From the NCBI RefSeq assembly GCF_965283645.1, contig NZ_CBDIPG010000001.1:1426001-1490000 (forward strand): a stretch of DNA of 64,000 nucleotides. Reading direction: 5' to 3'. Source of the DNA: Kordia sp965283645 (GTDB lineage: Bacteria; Bacteroidota; Bacteroidia; Flavobacteriales; Flavobacteriaceae). Under the pieces are notes generated by a model, which had not been told where the DNA came from, made no database searches, and saw nothing but the letters and a program-made list of their open reading frames with translations. A program made the position numbers and the translations under genes. Positions 7,743 to 14,267 of this stretch are shown here, one piece after another (positions within the stretch are counted from its first letter, which is position 1; each line of letters starts with the position of its first letter).

Positions 7743-8354
7743 TTACAGTCTGTACGTAACTCCAATTTGAATTACAGCATTTTTTCCTTCAATATTTGGC
7801 GCTCTTTGTTCGTCAAACATATCTGCTAAACCTAAGCTATAACGAGCTTCTACAGATACATCCTCAAGAATATTTAAACCGATTCCTGCATTTACAGCAT
7901 AATCAAAGTTTTTGAAACTGTCTTCAAATTCATGCACTTTGAAACCAACTTGTGGACCTGCTTGTATGTTTAGAAAGTTTGTTAATTCGAACTTTAACAT
8001 TAACGGAATTTGTAAGTAATCGGCACGTAATTCTTTTTCCTTTGAACCCTGTGCAGAGTATAGAAATTCTGGTTGAAATCGTAATTTTCCTGTCACGTGC
8101 ATGTCTACTAAAAAGCCAAATACTGCTCCAATTCTAGTGTCATTAAAACCGTCTTGAATATCATCGAGATTAGTAGCATTGTAGTTTGACAGATTGATTC
8201 CTGCTTTAAAACCGTATCTAGTTTGCGTGTCTATATCTTGTTCATCTTCAGAATATATAGTAGTTTCCGTATCCGTATCTGACTTATTTTCGGATTCTTG
8301 CGAAAACGCAATGAAACTAAATAGTAAGCATGAAAGTAGTATTAGTTTTTTCAT
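7743..8354 (-). CDS. outer-membrane beta-barrel protein (PorT/OmpW-like fold)
   Basis: A 203-residue protein with a signal peptide (MKKLILLSCLLFSFIAFSQ), an acidic spacer (about 20-45), then alternating amphipathic strands starting at YGFKAGINLSNY and ending in the typical terminal strand VTYRL. This fits the Bacteroidota 'outer membrane protein beta-barrel' domain (PF13568 type) that forms small eight-stranded barrels. Function is unknown. It may be co-transcribed with the small secreted protein that follows. Confidence 0.82.
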   Translation of the reverse strand: MKKLILLSCLLFSFIAFSQESENKSDTDTETTIYSEDEQDIDTQTRYGFKAGINLSNYNATNLDDIQDGFNDTRIGAVFGFLVDMHVTGKLRFQPEFLYSAQGSKEKELRADYLQIPLMLKFELTNFLNIQAGPQVGFKVHEFEDSFKNFDYAVNAGIGLNILEDVSVEARYSLGLADMFDEQRAPNIEGKNAVIQIGVTYRL

Positions 8355-8470
8355 CAGTTTATTTTATTTTTTTGGTATCAAATCACGTAATTTTTATTTG
8401 AACGTTAGTTTTACAAATTTCAATTATGTGAATTATTCAGTTATTTGAATTAAATGTAAGTATTGGGTAT

Positions 8471-9394
8471 TTAAAAACTTAAAATATTCGATGCATTTTC
8501 TGCATTTTTCGATGTTTCGAAGAATAATGTCTTTATAATACCATCTGCCAGTCCAATTTTTGGCACAAATATCTTTCGCGCGCCACTCCATTTGCATGCA
8601 GAAAGGTAAATTTGTGTCGCTGGAATGATTACATCGGCTCTATCTGGATTTAATCCTAATTCAGAAATTCGTTCTTCATAGGATAAACTTTGCAAAAATT
8701 GATACTGCGCATTTAGATAGATGTACGATAAAGGTTCACCAATTGCAGTTCCCGACATTTTATGGAGCTTGTTGATGTTTCCACCGGAACCAATTAGCGA
8801 CAAACGTTTTAAGTCTTTTGTATTTCGCTTGATCCACTTTTCAGCATCTTTCCAATCTTCTTTGGTGATGATTTCATTTAATAAACGAACTGTTCCAATT
8901 TTGAAAGATCGTGATGTTTTTATTTTTCCGTTAGAGAATATGGTAAATTCTGTACTTCCACCACCAACATCAACATATAAATAATCTTTTTCTTTTTCGA
9001 TAACATTGTGTAAGTCAGTAGAGGCAATGATTTCTGCTTCACGTTTTCCATCAATAATATCAATAGTGATTCCTGCCTTTTTCTTTATTTTCTCAACAAT
9101 ATCCTGACCGTTTTTAGCTTCACGCATTGCAGAAGTTGCACAAGCCATGTAGTTTTCAACACCATGTATATCCATCAGTAAACGATAAGATTTCATAGCG
9201 TTAATCATACGTTGTGCATTGTTTCGAGAAATCATTCCATTTATAAATACGTCTTGCCCTAAACGAATTGGCACACGCACTAATGAACTTTTTTTGAACT
9301 TAGGATTTTTATTTTCTTCTTCAATCACATTTGCAACTAACAATCGTATAGCATTCGATCCAATATCAATGGCAGCAAATTTTCTAATCTTCAA
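8471..9394 (-). CDS. ppx: Ppx/GppA-type exopolyphosphatase
   Basis: A 307-residue protein of the ASKHA ATPase fold: the phosphate-binding loops DIGSNAIRLLVA (residues 10-21) and VDVGGGSTEF (about 142-151) are clear, with a later IGSGG motif. Family members hydrolyse terminal phosphates of polyphosphate or of pppGpp. It is shorter than the E. coli protein (about 510), lacking the C-terminal HD-like domain, which is common in this phylum. It lies 20 bases downstream of ppk1, so synthesis and degradation of polyphosphate are encoded together. Confidence 0.9.
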   Translation of the reverse strand: MKIRKFAAIDIGSNAIRLLVANVIEEENKNPKFKKSSLVRVPIRLGQDVFINGMISRNNAQRMINAMKSYRLLMDIHGVENYMACATSAMREAKNGQDIVEKIKKKAGITIDIIDGKREAEIIASTDLHNVIEKEKDYLYVDVGGGSTEFTIFSNGKIKTSRSFKIGTVRLLNEIITKEDWKDAEKWIKRNTKDLKRLSLIGSGGNINKLHKMSGTAIGEPLSYIYLNAQYQFLQSLSYEERISELGLNPDRADVIIPATQIYLSACKWSGARKIFVPKIGLADGIIKTLFFETSKNAENASNILSF

Positions 9395-9414
9395 AATGGA
9401 CTTATTTTTATGTG

Positions 9415-11517
9415 TTAATTAGACATTTTTTGTAAATAATAGTCATACGTAGCAAATTGCGAACGCACTTTTATAAGTTGGTTGGTACGATATGCATTGT
9501 CTTGTTTTGACGAAAACACACGTGCTTTTACATTGTCACTCCAACCAATATTAAAGGTATCCAAGAGTTCTTGTTTAATATCTTCATCATATATTGGACA
9601 CGAGACTTCTACTCTATTGTCAATATTTCGCGTCATCCAATCGGCAGAAGATATATATACTTTTGGATTTCCATTGTTTCCAAAGATAAACATTCTTGGA
9701 TGTTCTAAAAATTTGTCTACAATACTTATGGCTTCAATATTTTCACTCATTCCTTTTACGCCTGGAATAAGGCAGCAAATTCCTCGAACTATGAGTTGTA
9801 CTTTTACACCTGCTCGGCTTGCATCATACAATTTATCTATAATTTTATAATCAGATAAACTATTGACTTTTATTTTAATATACGCGTCATTTCCTTCTTG
9901 CGCATTTTTTATTTCGGTATTGATTAGTTTGTAAAAAGCATTTCGTGTGTAATGTGGAGAAACGATTAAATGCTTGTATTTTGCTACTTTGTAATTAGTC
10001 TCAAAGAAATCGAATACTTTTCCAACTTCTTTTAAGATGTTTTGATCTGCTGTAAATAGCGTATAATCTGTGTAAATTTTCGCTGTAGATTCATTTACAT
10101 TTCCTGTACTTACAAAACCATAACGAATTGTTTTCCCTTCTTCAAGACGTTCAACAACACACGTTTTACTATGTACTTTTAATCCTGGCACACCAAAGAT
10201 GAGATTGATTCCTTCACTTTGTAATTGTTCAGCATATTTAATGTTTGCAGCTTCGTCAAAACGTGCTTGCAATTCAATCTGAACCGTTACTTTTTTACCA
10301 TTTTTTACTGCATTTACCAATGAACTCGCAACATGCGATATTTTTGCCAAACGATAAATAGTAATTTTTATATCTTTTACTTTTGGATCTAAAGCAGCTT
10401 CTCGCAAAAAGCGAACTACGTACGAGAATGTATGATATGGAGCAAATTGCAAGTAATCTTTTTGAGCAATTTTTTCAAAAATACTTCCTTCCATACTCAA
10501 TCCTTTTATTGGCAATGGCGGATATGATTTGTATAACAAGTCTTTTCGACCTAAACTTGGAAACGACATGTAATCTTTACGATTGTGATATCTTCCACCT
10601 GGAATTAAACTGTCAATATCATCAATTCCCATTTTGTCAATAAGATATTCAAATGTAGCTTTTCCGATGGTTTTGTCATATACAAAACGAACAGGTTCGC
10701 CACTTGTACGACCTTTTACACTTGATGAAATTTTCTGGATGAAACTTTTTGACAAATCGTTATCAATGTCTAATTCTGCATCACGAGTAATTTTGATCAT
10801 GTGTGCTGACAAAGTTTCGTATTCAAAAATACTGAAGATATTTGCCAAACAATGACGAATTAAATCATCTAATATGATAATATATTGCTTGTCTCCTTCA
10901 CTTGGTAATACGATGAAACGATCAATTGTTTTTGGAATTTCAATTAATGCGTGACGAACTTCTTTTACTTTTGGTTTGAAGAAACGCGTAACTTTACTGG
11001 TGTTTTTAACATGTGATTTAAGCACCATTCTTATTGCCAAATAAGCGGCTTTATCTTTTAAGCTAGGCATTTCGTCAATATCATCTAAAATAATAGTGAC
11101 CAAAGCTGGACTTACTTTTTCGATGAAATATTTTTCGATGTATTCACTTTGGCTTTTGGATACTTTTTGCTCGTTTACAATGAAAATGTTTTCTTTTTCT
11201 AGTTCTTTTTGAACCTCACTTAATATACGAAGACTTTCCGTTTGCTGTGTGATTACAATTTTTGTGATTTGCTCTAATAAGTCTTTTGCTTTTGCGCCAC
11301 CTAATACACTTCTTCCGCCTTTTCCGGCTTGCGCAATACGTTTTACGGTTGCATAACGTACTTTGAAAAATTCGTCTAAATTGTTTGAGAAAATTCCAAT
11401 AAAACGCAATCGTTCAATTAACGGAACTGTTTTATCCGCTGCTTCTTGTAGCACACGTCCGTTGAATTGCAACCAGCTTATTTCTCTATTTATATATTTA
11501 TTTTTTGATTGTTGCAT
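9415..11517 (-). CDS. ppk1: polyphosphate kinase 1
   Basis: A 700-residue protein starting with KYINREISWLQFNGRVLQEA, the usual PPK1 N-terminus. Two histidines of the catalytic domain are recognisable, in LKVHSKT (the phospho-acceptor His of the family) and in FLEHPR (second conserved His). It also has the RLPELLL-like phospholipase-D-type fold segments IELQARFDEAANI and RYGFVSTGN. It reversibly transfers the gamma phosphate of ATP to polyphosphate. It starts 2 bases after the sixA stop and is followed by ppx, so the three genes form an operon. Confidence 0.96.
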   Translation of the reverse strand: MQQSKNKYINREISWLQFNGRVLQEAADKTVPLIERLRFIGIFSNNLDEFFKVRYATVKRIAQAGKGGRSVLGGAKAKDLLEQITKIVITQQTESLRILSEVQKELEKENIFIVNEQKVSKSQSEYIEKYFIEKVSPALVTIILDDIDEMPSLKDKAAYLAIRMVLKSHVKNTSKVTRFFKPKVKEVRHALIEIPKTIDRFIVLPSEGDKQYIIILDDLIRHCLANIFSIFEYETLSAHMIKITRDAELDIDNDLSKSFIQKISSSVKGRTSGEPVRFVYDKTIGKATFEYLIDKMGIDDIDSLIPGGRYHNRKDYMSFPSLGRKDLLYKSYPPLPIKGLSMEGSIFEKIAQKDYLQFAPYHTFSYVVRFLREAALDPKVKDIKITIYRLAKISHVASSLVNAVKNGKKVTVQIELQARFDEAANIKYAEQLQSEGINLIFGVPGLKVHSKTCVVERLEEGKTIRYGFVSTGNVNESTAKIYTDYTLFTADQNILKEVGKVFDFFETNYKVAKYKHLIVSPHYTRNAFYKLINTEIKNAQEGNDAYIKIKVNSLSDYKIIDKLYDASRAGVKVQLIVRGICCLIPGVKGMSENIEAISIVDKFLEHPRMFIFGNNGNPKVYISSADWMTRNIDNRVEVSCPIYDEDIKQELLDTFNIGWSDNVKARVFSSKQDNAYRTNQLIKVRSQFATYDYYLQKMSN

Positions 11518-11519
11518 TA

Positions 11520-12005
11520 TTATTTTAAATCTTTAGGGAACACTTTTAGTATTGTTTTTCCGTCCTCAAGTTTTTTCCAAGAAGTTGTATTGAATTGAAT
11601 CATAACAAAACCACTTGTAGGTACATTGTCGAAAAATTTATCTCCATAGGTATTTACAACAGCTGTAATTGCATGATTGTGTCCAAATACCATTAATGAA
11701 TCGACAGCATCATCACAGGATTTGATGGTTTGCAATAAGCTTGATCCGCCAAAATCGTACATTCCGTCTTTGATGGTGATTTCTTCCAAAGGATATCCGA
11801 GTGTTCTACAAAAAATAGCACAGGTATGTAATGCTCTGTTTGCAATACTTGAATATACAACTTCGGGCATTTTAATTTTGTCTATAATATGTTTTGCCAC
11901 TAAATGCGCATCTTGAATTCCGCGCAATTTTAATGGACGATCTTTGTCATCTACAGGATGTTCCCAAGACGATTTTGCGTGTCGGACAATGAATACTGTT
12001 TTCAC
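11520..12005 (-). CDS. sixA: SixA-like histidine phosphatase
   Basis: A small histidine phosphatase with the catalytic RHAKSSW at the very N-terminus and a second His in FGHNHAI. The longest frame starts at ATG 12044 but would overlap pdxH by 28 bases and add 13 unlikely residues (MENRAFIAIKKRK). The GTG at 12003-12005 gives VKTVFIVRHAKSSW, matching the family start and clearing the pdxH stop, so I choose it (161 residues). SixA dephosphorylates phosphohistidine in two-component proteins in E. coli. Here, sitting directly before ppk1, a role in phosphate or polyphosphate control is plausible but inferred. Confidence 0.85.
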   Translation of the reverse strand: MKTVFIVRHAKSSWEHPVDDKDRPLKLRGIQDAHLVAKHIIDKIKMPEVVYSSIANRALHTCAIFCRTLGYPLEEITIKDGMYDFGGSSLLQTIKSCDDAVDSLMVFGHNHAITAVVNTYGDKFFDNVPTSGFVMIQFNTTSWKKLEDGKTILKVFPKDLK

Positions 12006-12016
12006 TTTTCTTTTTT

Positions 12017-12664
12017 TTATGGCGATAAACGCTCTATTTTCCATGAATAGTCTTCTTGTAATTGATAGCGTATACGATCGTGTAAGCGATTGGCTCTACC
12101 TTGCCAGAATTCTATTTCTTGTGGTTTTATGATATATCCGCCCCAATGTGAAGGTCTTTCTATTTCTTTTCCTTCGTAGTGGGTTTCTAAATTTTTTAAT
12201 TTTTGTTCTAATATTTCTCTGGAAGCAATTACTTCGCTTTGTTTGGAAACAATTGCACCTAGTTGACTTCCGCGTGGGCGCGATTCAAAGTATCCATCTG
12301 AAAGATTTTCAGCAATTTTTTCAGCTCTACCTTTGATGATGATTTGTCGTTCCATAGCTGGCCAAAAAAACGATAAACATACATGTGGGTTTTCGACAAT
12401 AGCTAATCCTTTTTCACTTTCATAGTTTGAATAAAAGATGAAACCTTCATGTGTGTATTTTTTTAGTAGCACTACTCTACTTTTTGGAAAACCATCTTTA
12501 CCGAGCGTACTTATTGTCATTGCATTAACTTCAGCTATTGTTTCTGACTTTTCTACTTCCAAAAACCAGTTTCTGAACATCTCTATTGGGTTTTCAACAC
12601 AGTTTTCTTCTAATAATTCGCTTTTTTCGTATGATTTTCTGTAATCGCTTAAATCTTGTTTCAT
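12017..12664 (-). CDS. pdxH: pyridoxamine 5'-phosphate oxidase
   Basis: A 215-residue FMN flavoprotein. Hallmarks are KSRVVLLKKY and FYSNYESEKG (FMN-binding region), the SRPRGSQLGA stretch, and the C-terminal WQGRANRLHDR substrate loop. It oxidises pyridoxine- or pyridoxamine-phosphate to pyridoxal-phosphate in the cytoplasm. It is the first gene of the block that continues into sixA, ppk1 and ppx. Confidence 0.96.
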   Translation of the reverse strand: MKQDLSDYRKSYEKSELLEENCVENPIEMFRNWFLEVEKSETIAEVNAMTISTLGKDGFPKSRVVLLKKYTHEGFIFYSNYESEKGLAIVENPHVCLSFFWPAMERQIIIKGRAEKIAENLSDGYFESRPRGSQLGAIVSKQSEVIASREILEQKLKNLETHYEGKEIERPSHWGGYIIKPQEIEFWQGRANRLHDRIRYQLQEDYSWKIERLSP

Positions 12665-12791
12665 TCGTCTATATTAATGCGTTTCAGCAACATTTTATAG
12701 TGCCTGCAATTTACAGATTTTCATTCGTATTGTGAAGTAAAAGCAAGGGCATTTACATTAAGTTTTAGTAAAGTTATCAAAAGTTTAAAAT

Positions 12792-12823
12792 AAAAAAAGG
12801 GACAACGATTGTTATCCCTTTTT
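12792..12823. terminator. terminator after decayed precursor cassette 1
   Basis: Stem AAAAAGGGA-C-AAC / GTT-A-TCCCTTTTT with loop GATT and one C-A mismatch; T runs on both strands make it usable in either direction. It lies about 20 bases downstream of the decayed cassette 1 on the minus strand. Confidence 0.75.
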
Positions 12824-12843
12824 GGTACATACTATTTGTATTT

Positions 12844-12985
12844 TTAATTCTCTTGCTCATATGTGCATCTACCAACACTACAGAAGCCCGAACAACCAAG
12901 AGTTCCAGCTCCATGTATCATTTTTTGATCTAGTGATGAAATGTTACTTTTCTTTAATTATAATTTTAGTTTCTTTAATTTTTAT
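12844..12985 (-). pseudogene. decayed lanthipeptide-like precursor (cassette 1)
   Basis: On the minus strand one frame reads KLKKLKL*LKKSNISSLDQK, then MIHGAGTLGCSGFCSVGRC, and ends YEQEN. The part after the stop closely follows the leader and core pattern of cassettes 2 and 3: Lys/Leu-rich start, a short leader ending near Gly-Ala-Gly, then a Cys/Ser/Gly-rich core with three Cys. The expected ATG position reads ATA, with an adjacent in-frame TAA, and a second in-frame TAA interrupts the leader. The upstream leader region and downstream terminator are both intact, so this is a recently inactivated member of the array rather than chance. A start at the internal ATG (MIHGAG...) cannot be fully excluded. 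Confidence 0.6.
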
Positions 12986-13007
12986 GGCTATAAAATTTTA
13001 ATTGTAC

Positions 13008-13129
13008 CTCCATTTGTATAGGTTTTCAGCAATACCTTTCAATCGATTGTTGAGTTAAAATTAGAAAGTGTTTGAGGAGAAAAAAAACGACTGTAACGTA
13101 AATTGGATAATTTATGGGCATAAAAAAAG
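13008..13129 (-). repeat. shared 5' leader region of cassette 1 (repeat copy A)
   Basis: Aligns without gaps, at a constant offset of 450 bases, to 13458-13579. By hand I count about 15 mismatches in 120 positions. It runs from just upstream of the cassette-1 precursor start to the terminator of the preceding cassette. A short box near the gene end (GAAAACCTATACAAA then GGAGG) is also seen in cassette 2 and in altered form before cassette 3. Confidence 0.85.
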
Positions 13130-13148
13130 GACAACTTTTTGTTGCCCA
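13125..13148 (-). terminator. terminator after precursor cassette 2
   Basis: Minus strand GGGCAAC-AAAAA-GTTGTCC followed by TTTTTTT, starting about 27 bases after the cassette-2 stop codon. Confidence 0.8.
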
Positions 13149-13174
13149 TTTTATCCAAAACTCTATTTATTATT

Positions 13175-13435
13175 TTATTGCATTGTTAAAAACTCACAAA
13201 TTACGCCAGTAGTTCCAATTCCACCACCAGTAATAGAGCCGCATCCAACATCCGTGTGGCAAGCATTACAACTAACTCCAACACACGTATTGTCTAAATG
13301 ATCGTCCGTATGATTCCCACCACAAGCGGTTCCAAAAATAGTTCCTCTGTCATCTCCTCCTTTAAATTTTGAAGCATGTAAATCAGAGATTGATGTTTTG
13401 TTGAGTCTCAAACTGTTTAAATTCTTTTTTTTCAT
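13175..13435 (-). CDS. lanthipeptide-like precursor (cassette 2)
   Basis: An 86-residue product. Residues 1-27 form a leader (NLNSLRLNKTSISDLHASKF, then KGG) of the form seen on class I lanthipeptide-type precursors in Bacteroidota. The core (28-86) carries six Cys (38, 51, 56, 59, 65, 80) and many Thr/Ser (GTIFGTACGG, GSITGGGIGTTG), suitable for dehydration and thioether ring formation. The gene has its own 5' leader repeat and terminator. No LanB/LanC, LanM or transporter gene is within reach of the array. Identification rests on leader shape and core composition. Confidence 0.72.
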   Translation of the reverse strand: MKKKNLNSLRLNKTSISDLHASKFKGGDDRGTIFGTACGGNHTDDHLDNTCVGVSCNACHTDVGCGSITGGGIGTTGVICEFLTMQ

Positions 13436-13457
13436 GATTTTAAAATTTTAAATATGC

Positions 13458-13579
13458 CTACGTTTGTATAGGTTTTCGGCAACACCTTTCAATCGATTGT
13501 TGATCTAAAATTAGAGCGTGTTTTAGCAGAAAAAAAACGTATGTAACTTAAATTGGATGATTTAAGGGCATAAAAAAAG
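13458..13579 (-). repeat. shared 5' leader region of cassette 2 (repeat copy B)
   Basis: Partner of 13008-13129 (ungapped, about 87% identical by hand count). It contains the conserved box GCCGAAAACCTATACAAACG then TAGGCAT, about 20-45 bases upstream of the cassette-2 ATG. A related box, GCCGAAAGCCTTTACTAAC then AGTAGGCAT, precedes cassette 3. Confidence 0.85.
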
Positions 13580-13600
13580 ACAGCTTTTTGCCGTCCTTTT
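13572..13600 (-). terminator. orphan terminator inside the precursor array
   Basis: Minus strand GGACGGC-AAAAA-GCTGTCT followed by a T run. It is preceded, within about 40 bases, by the terminator of cassette 3 (13644-13673), so no gene lies between the two. It may be the remnant of a deleted cassette. Confidence 0.7.
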
Positions 13601-13643
13601 TGATTATTTTTTATGTTGGATATTCTGTTTTTAGTTTACACCA

Positions 13644-13673
13644 TAAAAAAAGGAGCGATAAACGCTCCTTTTT
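13644..13673. terminator. terminator after precursor cassette 3
   Basis: Perfect stem AAAAAGGAGCG / CGCTCCTTTTT around the loop ATAAA, 17 bases after the cassette-3 stop. Confidence 0.8.
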
Positions 13674-13689
13674 CAACATGTGATTTTTT

Positions 13690-13842
13690 TTAGTAACACT
13701 GTTGGTTTCCACATCGAGTGTATAAAGCCGTTTGTGTACATGTTGGCGTACATGAATAATGTCCACCTTTTAATGCGTTTTCTTCTAATTTTGAAACTTT
13801 CTTTTTGTTTAATGTTAATTTTAAAGGTTTCGATTTTTTCAT
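13690..13842 (-). CDS. lanthipeptide-like precursor (cassette 3)
   Basis: A short gene of 50 codons plus TAA. The leader reads MKKSKPLKLTLNKKKVSKLE and ends at the double glycine 26-27 (ALKGG). The core is HYSCTPTCTQTALYTRCGNQ followed by QCY, with four Cys (31, 35, 44, 49) and several Ser/Thr. Leader pattern (Leu-x-Leu-x-Lys, then Val-Ser-x-Leu) matches cassette 2 and known class I lanthipeptide-type leaders of Bacteroidota. A promoter-proximal box related to those of cassettes 1-2 lies at about 13851-13890, and a terminator follows. Confidence 0.7.
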   Translation of the reverse strand: MKKSKPLKLTLNKKKVSKLEENALKGGHYSCTPTCTQTALYTRCGNQQCY

Positions 13843-13987
13843 GGTTATAGATTTTAATAATGCCTACTGTTAGTAAAGGCTTTCGGCTTTTCCTTATTAA
13901 ATTTTGGTAAAAATAATACTACAACTTACTGAATAAATTAGTACTTTAAAAAAAGTAGTTCCTCAAATTAAATAATTTAAGTCATAA

Positions 13988-14146
13988 CTATTTTACCGCA
14001 AAACAGATATTATTTTCGTTAGGATGGTCAGTCATATTAGGATCTGTCGGTGCTGTTCCACCTTTTACTTTTAATGCTTTTTCATTTGTAAATTGAGCGA
14101 TTGCTATTTTTGAAAATTGAAACTTTTTTGTTTGTCTTTTTTTCAT
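13988..14146 (-). CDS. GG-leader peptide (cassette 4)
   Basis: A gene of 52 codons plus TAG. The leader KKFQFSKIAIAQFTNEKALK ends VKGG (double glycine 29-30). The core is TAPTDPNMTDHPNENNICFA then VK, with only one Cys (48) and three Thr, so it is the least lanthipeptide-like member. It is the first cassette after the TPR/AraC regulator and the sequence after its stop has no obvious terminator. It could be a linear secreted peptide or a degenerating precursor. Confidence 0.6.
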   Translation of the reverse strand: MKKRQTKKFQFSKIAIAQFTNEKALKVKGGTAPTDPNMTDHPNENNICFAVK

Positions 14147-14228
14147 AATACCTATTGTGTTTAATTATTAATGTGTGTTCTCGGTGTGATAAATCTATCA
14201 ATTAAGTCTGTTTCTACAACAATGAAAA

Positions 14229-14252
14229 GCCTTAAATCATCTAATTTAAGGC
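14229..14252 (-). terminator. terminator after the TPR/AraC regulator
   Basis: Stem GCCTTAAAT / ATTTAAGGC with a six-base loop and a short T run on the minus strand, about 15 bases after the regulator's stop. Confidence 0.6.
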
Positions 14253-14267
14253 ATAAAAAAGTGTTTT

